A stretch of DNA of 12,140 bases from Comamonadaceae bacterium (GCA_024642025.1 JAHEBY010000039.1:1-12140), one strand, 5' to 3'; counted from the first letter of the stretch, positions 1 through 7,961 are shown. Made by a program: numbers and translations. Notes: a model not told the origin generated them from the sequence alone.

Positions 1-81
1 GTTCGGTTGCCATCGAGCCGACTAGCCGGCTGGTGTAAACAGTGATTTTAGTTTTTTGTAATGCCGTATCCAGCTGGACGC

Positions 82-87
82 TATGAT
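82..87 (+). promoter_or_regulatory. possible -10 element upstream of the yggT-family gene
   Basis: TATGAT matches the sigma-70 -10 consensus at 5 of 6 positions and lies 24 nt before the yggT-family start codon. No good -35 hexamer sits at 16-18 nt; the nearest resemblance is TTGTAA at 56-61, 20 nt away. The rest of bases 1-111 holds no gene I can support. It contains a small AGCCG/CGGCT hairpin near 16-31 and a T run at 52-57, which could be the tail of an upstream transcription unit, but they are too far apart for a normal terminator. Confidence 0.22.
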
Positions 88-111
88 TGACCGGCAAAAC
101 CTGTCAAATAC

Positions 112-672
112 ATGCTTTATCAGATCTTTTCGCTGTTGCTGGAAGTCGCTGCCGGGCTCGTGGCCGGATGTTGTCTTTTGCGCCTGTATATGCAGTATCA
201 GCGCATACCAATGTCTGCGCGATCAGGTAATCCAATAGGCAACTTCGTGTTTGCCGTCACAGACTGGTTGGTTTTGCCCTTGCGCCGGGTCATCCCCGCC
301 ATCGGTCGATGGGACATGGCCAGCCTGACAGGCGCCTTTATTATTGAAATGGTCCAGATCCTGCTTCTGGCCCTCTTGCTCGGTTCGGTTGGTTCGCTTG
401 TCAAGCTGCCATTGCTTGCCGCTTTCGGGTTGGCTCGTCTTGCGCTTACCAGCCTGACCGTGCTGGTTATTGTTTACGCGGTGTTGTCGTGGGTCCAGAC
501 CCAAAGCCCCATGTCCGACGTGATTGACCGCCTTTGTGCACCGTTGCTCAGGCCTTTTCGCCGGATTGTGCCGTTGGTTGGCGGCGTGGATCTGTCGCCG
601 CTAGTACTTCTGCTGGCGCTGCAAATAGGTGCCATCTTGTTGGGTGGCATTCAGCAGTCGATATTAGGCTGA
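112..672 (+). CDS. yggT: YggT-family integral membrane protein
   Basis: This 186-residue hydrophobic protein has two copies of the YggT domain. Each copy carries the family signature, a Pro/Arg-rich segment after a membrane helix: around residues 56-66 (PLRRVIPAIGR) and 144-156 (PLLRPFRRIVPLV). By eye there are about four membrane segments, near residues 4-25, 74-97, 100-127 and 162-180. The length fits the two-repeat bacterial members. The family (Pfam YGGT) has no firmly settled biochemical role; links to osmotic stress, cell division or cofactor assembly come from distant homologues and are not shown here. The ATG at 112 is the first good start, but no strong Shine-Dalgarno site precedes it. 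It is the only plus-strand gene in the window and converges on accD, with the two stop codons 26 nt apart, so it is not part of the trp-accD unit. Confidence 0.85.
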   Translation: MLYQIFSLLLEVAAGLVAGCCLLRLYMQYQRIPMSARSGNPIGNFVFAVTDWLVLPLRRVIPAIGRWDMASLTGAFIIEMVQILLLALLLGSVGSLVKLPLLAAFGLARLALTSLTVLVIVYAVLSWVQTQSPMSDVIDRLCAPLLRPFRRIVPLVGGVDLSPLVLLLALQIGAILLGGIQQSILG

Positions 673-693
673 TAGGCGAGGTTGCGCGCGTAA

Positions 694-713
694 GACGCTC
701 AGCTGACAGCGTC
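694..713. terminator. inverted repeat at the yggT/accD convergent junction
   Basis: GACGCT and AGCGTC form a perfect 6-bp stem around an 8-nt loop that itself contains the palindrome CAGCTG. The element covers the accD stop codon. A second small hairpin (CGGCA/TGCCG, 713-725) lies just inside accD. The position between convergent genes suits a bidirectional terminator, but neither strand has a T run after the stem, so this is only a candidate. Confidence 0.22.
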
Positions 714-1571
714 GGCAGACTGCCGCTGCAACATGGCCAGTGTGCTGGCAATGGTTTTGCGCAGTTCCCGCCGGTCACAAATGAAGTCAATTGCCCCTTT
801 TTGCTGAAGGAACTCCGCGCGTTGAAAGCCTTCCGGCAATGTCACCCGCACAGTTGACTCAATCACCCGCGGCCCAGCAAAACCAATTAGCGCTTTTGGC
901 TCGGCAATCACAACGTCGCCAATAAACGCAAAACCAGCGCTCACTCCGCCCATGGTGGGGTCAGTCAGGACGCTGATATACGGTAGGCTTTTTTTTGCGA
1001 GGCGCGTCAAGGCGGCGTTGGTTTTGGCCATCTGCATCAGGCTAAGCAGACCTTCTTGCATTCGGGCGCCACCGGTCGCAGTAAAACAGATAAAAGGCAC
1101 CTTCTGTTCAATTGCGGTCTCCACGCCGCGAACAAATCGCTCGCCCACGACTGAACCCATGCTGCCTCCCATGAATTCAAATTCAAAGCAGGCTGCCACC
1201 AGGTTGATACTGTGCACGGCGCCTCCCATTACAACTAGCGCATCTGTCTCGCCCGTGTTGTCCATCGCTTCCTTGAGGCGCTCGGGGTATTTTCGGCTGT
1301 CCTTGAACTTGAGGGCATCAACCGGAAGCACTTCCTGGCCGATTTCGTAGCGCCCTTCATTGTCCAGAAAAACGTCTAGTCTGGCCCGGGCGCCAATGCG
1401 GTGGTGATGGCTGCAGCTTGGACAAACGTTTTGATTTTGCTCCAGGTCAGTCTTGTACAGCACAGTTTCGCAGCTTGGGCATTTGATCCACAAGCCCTCA
1501 GGCACGCTCCGTCGATCGGCCGGGTCGGATCGCTGGATTTTCGCGGGAAGCAGTTTTTCTAGCCAGGACAT
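699..1571 (-). CDS. accD: acetyl-CoA carboxylase carboxyltransferase subunit beta
   Basis: AccD pairs with AccA to form the carboxyltransferase that moves the carboxyl group from carboxybiotin to acetyl-CoA, giving malonyl-CoA for fatty acid synthesis in the cytoplasm. The 290-residue protein opens with the family N-terminus MSWLEKLLP. A four-Cys zinc finger follows, with C31, C34, C50 and C53 spaced C-x2-C-x15-C-x2-C. The crotonase-type core shows FMGGSMGSVVG, TGGARMQEG, DPTMGGVSAGF and GFAGPRVIE. Length is close to E. coli AccD (304), with a shorter C-terminal tail. The ATG at 1571 is preferred over an in-frame TTG 12 nt upstream because it gives the conserved N-terminus and GGAAAA then acts as its ribosome site. 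It starts 50 nt after trpA and probably ends the fimV-truA-trp transcript. Confidence 0.97.
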   Translation of the reverse strand: MSWLEKLLPAKIQRSDPADRRSVPEGLWIKCPSCETVLYKTDLEQNQNVCPSCSHHHRIGARARLDVFLDNEGRYEIGQEVLPVDALKFKDSRKYPERLKEAMDNTGETDALVVMGGAVHSINLVAACFEFEFMGGSMGSVVGERFVRGVETAIEQKVPFICFTATGGARMQEGLLSLMQMAKTNAALTRLAKKSLPYISVLTDPTMGGVSAGFAFIGDVVIAEPKALIGFAGPRVIESTVRVTLPEGFQRAEFLQQKGAIDFICDRRELRKTIASTLAMLQRQSADAVS

Positions 1572-1621
1572 AGTGTTTTCCAAATAGTCAATCTGTTACC
1601 GGGATACCCTCATGCAGACTA

Positions 1622-2458
1622 TCACGAATCAAGAGCCACCCGGATTTCCGCGAGGAACTCGTGGGCGGCACGGACCACAGTTTCGCGTGGCTGGTCCGCG
1701 ATGATCTGGATGATGCGGCTTCCAATCACGACAGCATCGGCTACTTTGCCGATGGCCTTTGCGGTCGCGGCATCTCGAATTCCGAAACCCACGCCAACCG
1801 GTACTTTAACGAAGTTTCGAATGCGTGGCAGCATGGATTCCACGGCGGCGGTGTCGAGTGTGCCTGCGCCGGTAACTCCCTTGAGCGATACGTAATAGAC
1901 ATAGCCCGTAGCAATCCTTGCAATCTGCTGCATGCGCGTGTCGGTACTGGTGGGAGCAAGCAGAAAAATCAAATCCAGGCCAGCGCCTTTGAGCTCCGCC
2001 GCAAATGCCTCACATTCCTCCGGTGGGTAATCCACAACGAGGACGCCATCGACTCCGGCGGCAGCAGCGTCGCATACGAAGGGGCTGGACACGATGGCAC
2101 TGGCGGCTTGAGAATTGGCATGTTTCTGGTTGTAGCGCTCAATTGGATTGGCATAACCCATCAACACCACTGGGGTCTTGTTATCCTTCAGGCGAAAGGC
2201 GCGCACCATCTCCAGTACATGTGTCAATCCCACGCCGAAGGCAAGTGCTTTGTCCCCGGCTTGCTGAATCACTGGCCCGTCTGCACTTGGGTCCGAGAAT
2301 GGAATGCCGAGCTCGATGATGTCTGCTCCGGCTGCGACCATGCCGTGCATCAATTCTGGCGTGATATCTGCATATGGGAATCCGGCCGTGACGTACGGGA
2401 TCAAAGCTTTGCGGCCTCCCGCTTTGAGCGCCGCCATTGTCGTTGCGATACGGCTCAT
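1622..2458 (-). CDS. trpA: tryptophan synthase alpha subunit
   Basis: TrpA cleaves indole-3-glycerol phosphate to indole and glyceraldehyde 3-phosphate and passes the indole through a tunnel to TrpB. The 278-residue protein is a TIM barrel. The catalytic acids fall exactly at E49 (in ELGIPFSDP) and D60 (SADGPVIQ), the same numbers as in E. coli. Phosphate-binding segments are at 224-228 (GFGIR) and 244-249 (VIGSRI). The mobile loop 6 motif KGVTGAG is at 193-199. The ATG at 2458 overlaps the trpB stop in an ATGA; the reading frame stays open upstream, but that part is the trpB 3' end in another frame. Residues about 111-127 look like an insertion in loop 2 compared with the usual form of about 268-271 residues. 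Both catalytic residues and the flanking motifs are intact, so it should be functional. Confidence 0.97.
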   Translation of the reverse strand: MSRIATTMAALKAGGRKALIPYVTAGFPYADITPELMHGMVAAGADIIELGIPFSDPSADGPVIQQAGDKALAFGVGLTHVLEMVRAFRLKDNKTPVVLMGYANPIERYNQKHANSQAASAIVSSPFVCDAAAAGVDGVLVVDYPPEECEAFAAELKGAGLDLIFLLAPTSTDTRMQQIARIATGYVYYVSLKGVTGAGTLDTAAVESMLPRIRNFVKVPVGVGFGIRDAATAKAIGKVADAVVIGSRIIQIIADQPRETVVRAAHEFLAEIRVALDS

Positions 2459-3765
2459 CGCACCACCTGCACAATTTGCTCTGCGGGTGCGGTGCCGCCT
2501 TTGACGGCCTGGCCTTTGCAACTTGGACGGCAATAGAAATCCGCGTTGCTCAGATCGGCAACAGTGCCAATGTCTTTGTCACCGCGGCCAGACAAGTTGA
2601 CCAAGATGGACTGGTCGCTACGCATCGTTTTTGCGAGCTTCATGGCATAGGCCACTGCATGGCTTGACTCCAGCGCCGGAATGATGCCTTCCGTGCGGCA
2701 CAGGTAATGAAATGCGGCGAGCGCCTCGGCGTCGGTTATTCCAACATATTCGGCTCGTCCGGTATCCTTGAGAAAGGCATGCTCCGGGCCTACACCCGGG
2801 TAATCAAGCCCTGCACTGATGCTGTGCGTTTCGGTGACTTGCCCGTTGTCGTCCTGAAGAATGTAGGTGCGGTTCCCATGCAAAACGCCAGGGCTTCCCC
2901 GCTGAAGAGAGGCAGAGTGCTTGCCACTTTCAAGACCTTCGCCCGCCGCCTCAACCCCAATCAGGCGGGTGTTGGCGTAGCCCACGTATGGATGGAAAAT
3001 GCCCATCGCGTTGGAGCCTCCTCCCACGCAAGCGAGGATCGCATCGGGTTGCTCTGACTTGCAGCCCTGAGCCCTGAGCATCTCGGGCATTTGCACAATG
3101 CATTCCTTGCCAATGACGCTCTGAAAGTCCCGGACCATCATTGGATAGGGGTGTGGTCCAGCCACGGTGCCGATGATGTAGAAGGTGTTGTCCACGTTGG
3201 CTACCCAATCCCGCATCGCTTCGTTGAGCGCGTCTTTGAGTGTTTTGCTACCGCTTTCCACGGGCACGACCGTAGCGCCCAGAAGCTTCATCCGGTAGAC
3301 ATTCGGGCTTTGCCGCTTGACGTCTTCACTGCCCATGTAAACCACGCACTCGAGGCCGTATCGCGCGCAGATTGTGGCGGTGGCCACCCCGTGCTGACCG
3401 GCGCCAGTTTCTGCAATAACCCTGGGTTTACCCATGCGCCGGGCTAGCATGGCTTGACCGATGGTGTTATTGACCTTGTGTGCGCCAGTGTGATTCAAGT
3501 CTTCGCGTTTGAGGAAAATCTGTGCCCCGTGGCCTTTTCCATCCGCCATTTCACGGCTCATGCGTGCCGCATGGTAAACGGGCGAGGGGCGGCCAACGAA
3601 GTGGGCCAATTCATATTCGAATTCAGCTATGAATTCCGGGTCGGTCTGGTATTTGGCATAAGCCGCCTTGAGTTCGTTGATGGCATGCGTCAAAGTTTCA
3701 GATACAAAACTGCCGCCATAAACTCCGAAATGGCCTGAGGGGTCAGGCTGGTTGTACGCTTTCAT
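2455..3765 (-). CDS. trpB: tryptophan synthase beta subunit
   Basis: TrpB is the pyridoxal-phosphate enzyme that joins indole to L-serine to make L-tryptophan, working as an alpha2beta2 complex with TrpA. The 436-residue protein has the PLP Schiff-base lysine K97 in HTGAHKVNN, the catalytic glutamate E119 in AETGAGQHG, the phosphate loop GGGSNA (248-253) and S392 in the LSGRGDKD segment near the cofactor ring. E. coli TrpB has 397 residues; much of the extra length is a C-terminal tail of about 30 residues after GRGDKD, with Cys412 and Cys416. The start chosen is the ATG at 3765, with AGGA about 8 nt upstream. An in-frame TTG at 3780 has no such site. Its 5' end overlaps trpF by 23 nt and its stop overlaps the trpA ATG. 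Confidence 0.97.
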   Translation of the reverse strand: MKAYNQPDPSGHFGVYGGSFVSETLTHAINELKAAYAKYQTDPEFIAEFEYELAHFVGRPSPVYHAARMSREMADGKGHGAQIFLKREDLNHTGAHKVNNTIGQAMLARRMGKPRVIAETGAGQHGVATATICARYGLECVVYMGSEDVKRQSPNVYRMKLLGATVVPVESGSKTLKDALNEAMRDWVANVDNTFYIIGTVAGPHPYPMMVRDFQSVIGKECIVQMPEMLRAQGCKSEQPDAILACVGGGSNAMGIFHPYVGYANTRLIGVEAAGEGLESGKHSASLQRGSPGVLHGNRTYILQDDNGQVTETHSISAGLDYPGVGPEHAFLKDTGRAEYVGITDAEALAAFHYLCRTEGIIPALESSHAVAYAMKLAKTMRSDQSILVNLSGRGDKDIGTVADLSNADFYCRPSCKGQAVKGGTAPAEQIVQVVR

Positions 3766-4486
3766 TGGAAATTCCTGCAAGTTGCCGGTCTGCCGCGCGA
3801 ACTGCGGCGACGAAGCGATTGATCTTGTCGGCGTCCTTGATACCCCTTACCGGTGTTCCGTCCGGGCCATCAAGCTCCACGCCGGAGCTCACATCCACAG
3901 CCAGCGTTTTACAACGCGGGCGCACCTGCAAAATGCCGTCGGCCACGTTTGCAGCATTCAGCCCACCACTCAAGACGAGGTGAGCGTTGACGTTTGGAGG
4001 AAGCAGTGACCAATTGAAAACCTTGCCGCCGCCGCCATATCCGTCAACGTGGGCGTCGAGCAGGATGGCTTGGGCGTTTGAGTAATGTTTGGCGTATTTT
4101 ACGAGGTCAAACGATGCGGCGCTGGCATCTAACGGAATACGCGCAGCACGCAGATAGGGCCGTGCTCCATCGCGAGTCGCCTGATCGCAATCTTCTGGCG
4201 TTTCATCCCCATGAAATTGAATGCTAGCCCCCGTAATATAGGAACAAGCAGCTACTATTTTTGCAGTGGCTTCGTTGACGAACAACAATACAGGGCTCAC
4301 GAAGGGAGGCAAGCGGCGTGCCAGTTCGGCGGCTCTTTCCGCCGGCACAAAGCGGGGGCTTTTGGGGTAAAGCACAAACCCGATCGCATCGGCACCTGCA
4401 GCAACAGCCGCATCAACATCCTCTTCGCGGGTCAATCCACAGATTTTTATGCGCGTCCGCGGCACTGACTGGGTGCTCAAGTTCAT
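3743..4486 (-). CDS. trpF: phosphoribosylanthranilate isomerase
   Basis: TrpF carries out the Amadori rearrangement of N-(5-phosphoribosyl)anthranilate to CdRP, the third step of the tryptophan branch. This 247-residue stand-alone protein is a TIM barrel. The general-base cysteine is C16 in RIKICGLT, and the likely general-acid aspartate is D144 in LLDAHVDGYGGGG. The phosphate site is formed by LSGGLN (172-177) and DVSSGVE (198-204), with GIKD at 215-218. The ATG at 4486 overlaps the truA TGA (ATGA) and has no clear ribosome site of its own, which suggests coupling to truA. The 3' end runs 23 nt into trpB. A truA-trpF pair is common in Proteobacteria. The loop between SSGVE and GIKD is about 10 residues longer than in short TrpF proteins; I believe this is usual for the family in these bacteria. 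Confidence 0.96.
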   Translation of the reverse strand: MNLSTQSVPRTRIKICGLTREEDVDAAVAAGADAIGFVLYPKSPRFVPAERAAELARRLPPFVSPVLLFVNEATAKIVAACSYITGASIQFHGDETPEDCDQATRDGARPYLRAARIPLDASAASFDLVKYAKHYSNAQAILLDAHVDGYGGGGKVFNWSLLPPNVNAHLVLSGGLNAANVADGILQVRPRCKTLAVDVSSGVELDGPDGTPVRGIKDADKINRFVAAVRAADRQLAGISNESVQPA

Positions 4487-5265
4487 GGGAGTGCATCATA
4501 CCCGGGGGTCCTATCAGGCAAACCCCAATGACCGGCGTACCGAGGCCCAAGAAAGTAAAGTCCGTCAGGAGAGAATGTGGGCGCTGCCACCGCGCGATCA
4601 CGGGCCATCAACACCTGCCTCAACCACTCGGGTGGATATTTACGGTGCCCTACGGCTATCAGGCAGCCCATGATATTGCGAATCATGTGGTGCAAGAATG
4701 CGTTCGCCTCAAATTCGAAACGCCAGTAGGCTCCCCGCTGGGTAATGTCCAGTTTCTGAAGTCTCTTGATCGGGCTTAGTGCCTGGCACGCTGACGCACG
4801 AAAAGATGTGAAATCCTGTTCGCCCAACAGAAAGCCTGAAGCTTGGCGCATTGCTGTCAAATCAAGCGATCTGAAACTCCATCCGACAAGCCCTTGCTGC
4901 ACGCTGGGCCGCACCGGAGATTCCAGCAGAATGTAGGCGTACCGCCGTGATAGCGCACTTGCTCGACAATGAAATTGCTCGGGTACGCCCTTTGCCCACT
5001 CCACCGCAATATCCCTGGGAAGCAAGGCGTTCACGCCCCGTACCCACGAGGCTTCAGGCCGCTCGGCGGTAGTGTCGAAATGAACGACCTGCATCAGGCC
5101 ATGGACGCCAGCATCGGTTCGACCGGCACAGATTGTTGAAATCGACTGAGCCGAGAAACGGCTTAAGGCCAATTCCACGTTATCTTGAACGGTCAAACGT
5201 GACAGCTGACTTTGCCAACCTTCGTAGGCGCCGCCGTTGTAGCTGATTCCCAGCGCCAACCGCAC
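4483..5265 (-). CDS. truA: tRNA pseudouridine(38-40) synthase TruA
   Basis: TruA converts uridines 38, 39 and 40 in the tRNA anticodon stem-loop to pseudouridine. The 260-residue protein has the catalytic aspartate D51 in the family motif AGRTDAGVHG, the N-terminal strand MRLALGISYNG, RRYAYIL (106-112), FTSFRAS (152-158) and the MIRNIMG segment (194-200). Length is normal (E. coli 270). The start is a GTG at 5265; no ATG lies in frame between it and the end of fimV, and the GTG gives the conserved N-terminus. No clear Shine-Dalgarno site is seen in the 37-nt gap after fimV, so expression may rely on the fimV transcript and possibly reinitiation. The stop overlaps the trpF start. Confidence 0.95.
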   Translation of the reverse strand: MRLALGISYNGGAYEGWQSQLSRLTVQDNVELALSRFSAQSISTICAGRTDAGVHGLMQVVHFDTTAERPEASWVRGVNALLPRDIAVEWAKGVPEQFHCRASALSRRYAYILLESPVRPSVQQGLVGWSFRSLDLTAMRQASGFLLGEQDFTSFRASACQALSPIKRLQKLDITQRGAYWRFEFEANAFLHHMIRNIMGCLIAVGHRKYPPEWLRQVLMARDRAVAAPTFSPDGLYFLGPRYAGHWGLPDRTPGYDALP

Positions 5266-5302
5266 GGATGTCAGGCGCCCGCAGACGCAGCGCGAAAAGC
5301 CG

Positions 5303-7948
5303 TCAGGCGAGTTCCTTCAAGGCCATTTCCGCCCGGGCTTTGACCGCTCCAGACGCCTCCGAAATGACCTCTTCGATGAGAGCTCGCGCGCCATCATTGT
5401 CGCCAATGGCAACGAACTCTTCGGCCAGGGCCAGTTTTGTGGCTAGTGGATCTTCTGCCTCAATGTCTTGGTGAGCAGTTGAAATGTCCTGACTGGCTGT
5501 GGAAATATCCTGACTCACCGTGGACGAGCCTTCTGTTGAATCTTCCAGTTCGAGGGACAGCGAGCCCAAATCGAATTCCAGCATCCCCGGCTCGCTCAAC
5601 GAATAGTCTTTAGAGGATGACGAATTGCTCAAAGTTGCAGGCTCGGTGGAACCAAAACTATGTTGAGCCTGCTTGGCCAATGCAACATTTTCAAGGTCGG
5701 TGTCTTCGGACTTTGTTGAAAGTTCGAGATCGGGCAACTCAAGGCGCATGGCCTGCGAGTCTTCGGACTCAGGCCGGTCGTTCTGCATCAATTTGGACAT
5801 GCCTGCAGCGGCTGTTCCAGCGATTGCAGCCGCTGACGCAGCTCCTGAAGGTACGCTGCCTGACGAGCTTTGCCTGGTTTCGAACAAAGAGCTCGACGGG
5901 ACATCATTGGCTGAAAAATCCAGATCCAAATCGAGATCAACCGGTCGACTGTTCAATGGCTCGTTGACTTCAACAGGGAGCGTGACTGTGCTGGCGGCAA
6001 ATGAGCTGGCCTTGTCAAGAGAAGATGGTCGCGACAAGCTGGCCCCCGACGTGCTGGGCTCTCCGCCTGGTTGGTATAGATCGTTCGTTGGGTCAATGCT
6101 CAAGCCCAACTCACAAATTCGCTCCCAAACCGGCCCGTCACCTTCGGTGAGCTTGTGCGCCTGCGCCGCAACCTCTTCGAAATTTTTCACGTCTTGGCGC
6201 TTGGCATAAATTTCTGCCAACTTCTGATGGATGGCAACGCGTCCTGAGTTTGCGCGAAGCGCTTCCTTGAGAATCTCTTCGGCCTGCAAATCTCTTCCAT
6301 AGGCAAGATAGACGTCTGCTTCCGCAACCGGGTCAACATCGTCAGCAGCCTCAAGCTGGCTGGGGGAGTAGACCATCGAGGAAGCCGTCAGACCGCCATC
6401 TTTTGTGTCAACTCGCTGGCCACCACTGGCACCAAAAAAGGAGTCGGGCTGCAGGCGGCTCTCCAAGTAGGAACTATCGACCTGGGCCATGTTCTTTCGC
6501 TGTCGGGCGCGGTAGATACCGAAGCCCGCCAGCAGAGCGATCAAGGCTGCTCCACCTGCAGGAATCAAAGGGTTCTCAAGGAGCTGATCAATGATGCCCG
6601 GCTCTTCCACAGGCGTTGGCGCTGGAACCGGTACTGGTACTTTGGCTACTGGCGGTGGAGCGCTTACGGCGGCAGCGGCGGGCCCGCTACTGCTGACCGC
6701 CATGGCAGGGGCGGATGCGGGTTCAGCGGCAGGAAGGGAGACGACGGCAGCCACGGGCGTCTGAATAACGGGCGCGGATGCGGGTGCAGCCATAGTGGGG
6801 GTGCCAGCCGCCGCAGCGCTCGAGGCCGCTGCCATTTTGGTGAGCTCGTTTATGTTTTTCGACAATTCCGAAGCGCGATCAACCGCTTCCTTCTGGCTCC
6901 GCTCCTGCGCCAGTTTGGCTTCTGCACTTGACGCACCTTTTGACAGCGTTAGTTTGTCAGGCGTTGCTGGAGCAGGCTTGGTCTCTTCGACCTTCGCCTG
7001 GACTGACCCCGTCACCTGACGATTGGCCGTTTCAACTTGAGCAGCAGGCGCGTTTGACGCAAGCTTTCTACGGAATTCATTGAAATCTTTGCTTTGCGCC
7101 CGCACGATTTGCGATGCCGCTTCGGGTGATGTTGACTGTATTTGATCCGACGACGGGACATTGACTATCGCGCCAGCCTTCAGACGGTTGATGTTCTCGT
7201 CAATGAAGGCGTCTGGATTTGCGCGCAGAAGTGCCACCAACATCTGATCCAACGACACCGCAGCGGGCTTGGTCGACGCGGCGATCTTGCTTGCAGTGTC
7301 ACCGGACTTAACCGTGATACTTCGCGCAGCATCCGACGACGGGGTAGCTGGACTGACCTTCTCTGCCTTGGGTGCTGTGGCGGCTGGTTGGGGTTTGCTG
7401 ACCACTGCTGGAGTTGCCACGCGTGGTGCTGCATTGCGCGGAGCAGCGCTTCCGCTCGGCGTCGTCGTTGCGTTCGCTGCTGCAGCGGGTATCTGAGCCA
7501 CTGAAGGGGCGGTCGCCGCCGGTGCCCGCAAGCCGGGTGGATCGAACAGCATGGTGTAATCACGAACCACACGCCCAGTTGCCCACGTCGCTTCGAGTAT
7601 TAAATCGACAAACGGTTCGCTGACTACGCGGTCACTGACCAGCCGCAAAAACGAGCGACCATCAGCACGCTTTTGAAGTGTGATGCGGACGCCAGGGAGG
7701 GCGGCGTTGTATTCCATGCCGGCTGCGCGAAACGCGTCTGGCGAAGCAACGCTGGCTTTCAAAGAGCCTACTTCTTCAGCATTTATCTCTGGAACGTCCA
7801 CCTCCGCCCGCAATGGCTCACCCAGCGCAGATTGAACCGAAACCCTGCCCAAAGAGAGGGCCAATGCATTGCCGCCCCATAGGCCGAGTAGAGCCGCAAC
7901 TGAGGCCGCGATGACAGTTCTTTGCCAGCGATGTGATTTTTCGTTCAA
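5303..7948 (-). CDS. fimV: FimV/HubP-family polar hub protein with LysM and TPR regions
   Basis: FimV-family proteins span the inner membrane, bind peptidoglycan and organise type IV pilus function (twitching) and cell-pole assembly. With the TTG start at 7948 the protein has 881 residues. A signal peptide (about 1-30) precedes the FimV N-terminal domain (about 31-140, SLGRVSVQSALGEPL to LFDPPGL). A LysM-like peptidoglycan-binding region (about 209-266, ITVKSGDTASKIA) follows, then a long Ala/Pro/Ser-rich periplasmic linker with a short coiled-coil-like stretch (about 345-372). One membrane helix (about 462-480) is followed by basic residues, a TPR-like cytoplasmic region (about 540-625), an acidic low-complexity stretch, and the FimV C-terminal helical domain (about 833-881). 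The N-terminus can be read 31 residues further, to an ATG at 8041, but the TTG has a GGAGG 8 nt upstream and begins directly with the signal peptide. Between asd and truA is the usual fimV location. Confidence 0.92.
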   Translation of the reverse strand: MNEKSHRWQRTVIAASVAALLGLWGGNALALSLGRVSVQSALGEPLRAEVDVPEINAEEVGSLKASVASPDAFRAAGMEYNAALPGVRITLQKRADGRSFLRLVSDRVVSEPFVDLILEATWATGRVVRDYTMLFDPPGLRAPAATAPSVAQIPAAAANATTTPSGSAAPRNAAPRVATPAVVSKPQPAATAPKAEKVSPATPSSDAARSITVKSGDTASKIAASTKPAAVSLDQMLVALLRANPDAFIDENINRLKAGAIVNVPSSDQIQSTSPEAASQIVRAQSKDFNEFRRKLASNAPAAQVETANRQVTGSVQAKVEETKPAPATPDKLTLSKGASSAEAKLAQERSQKEAVDRASELSKNINELTKMAAASSAAAAGTPTMAAPASAPVIQTPVAAVVSLPAAEPASAPAMAVSSSGPAAAAVSAPPPVAKVPVPVPAPTPVEEPGIIDQLLENPLIPAGGAALIALLAGFGIYRARQRKNMAQVDSSYLESRLQPDSFFGASGGQRVDTKDGGLTASSMVYSPSQLEAADDVDPVAEADVYLAYGRDLQAEEILKEALRANSGRVAIHQKLAEIYAKRQDVKNFEEVAAQAHKLTEGDGPVWERICELGLSIDPTNDLYQPGGEPSTSGASLSRPSSLDKASSFAASTVTLPVEVNEPLNSRPVDLDLDLDFSANDVPSSSLFETRQSSSGSVPSGAASAAAIAGTAAAGMSKLMQNDRPESEDSQAMRLELPDLELSTKSEDTDLENVALAKQAQHSFGSTEPATLSNSSSSKDYSLSEPGMLEFDLGSLSLELEDSTEGSSTVSQDISTASQDISTAHQDIEAEDPLATKLALAEEFVAIGDNDGARALIEEVISEASGAVKARAEMALKELA
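5463..5525 (-). repeat. three imperfect 21-bp tandem repeats inside fimV
   Basis: Three 21-bp units (5463-5483, 5484-5504, 5505-5525) encode the heptapeptides VSQDIST, ASQDIST and AHQDIEA at FimV residues 811-831, in the acidic linker just before the C-terminal domain. The units are whole codons, so changes in copy number would keep the frame. The two central units are the most alike. Confidence 0.75.
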
Positions 7949-7956
7949 TTTATTAG

Positions 7957-7961
7957 CCTCC
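7957..7961 (-). promoter_or_regulatory. ribosome binding site that decides the fimV start
   Basis: GGAGG on the minus strand lies 8 nt before the TTG at 7948, which is optimal spacing. It is one of the strongest Shine-Dalgarno sites seen here. The upstream ATG at 8041 has only a distant AGG. The TTG start yields MNEKSHRWQR followed at once by a hydrophobic signal-peptide core; the ATG start would put 31 unrelated residues in front of it. Confidence 0.7.

Noticed and set aside
1661..2536. A 291-codon open frame on the plus strand opposite trpA
   Set aside because: It is the antisense of an intact, well-recognised trpA; its product has a Cys/His/Trp-rich nonsense composition and no recognisable motif.
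5673..6209. A 178-codon plus-strand frame opposite fimV
   Set aside because: It lies within the acidic and TPR coding part of fimV and has no ribosome site or family motif.
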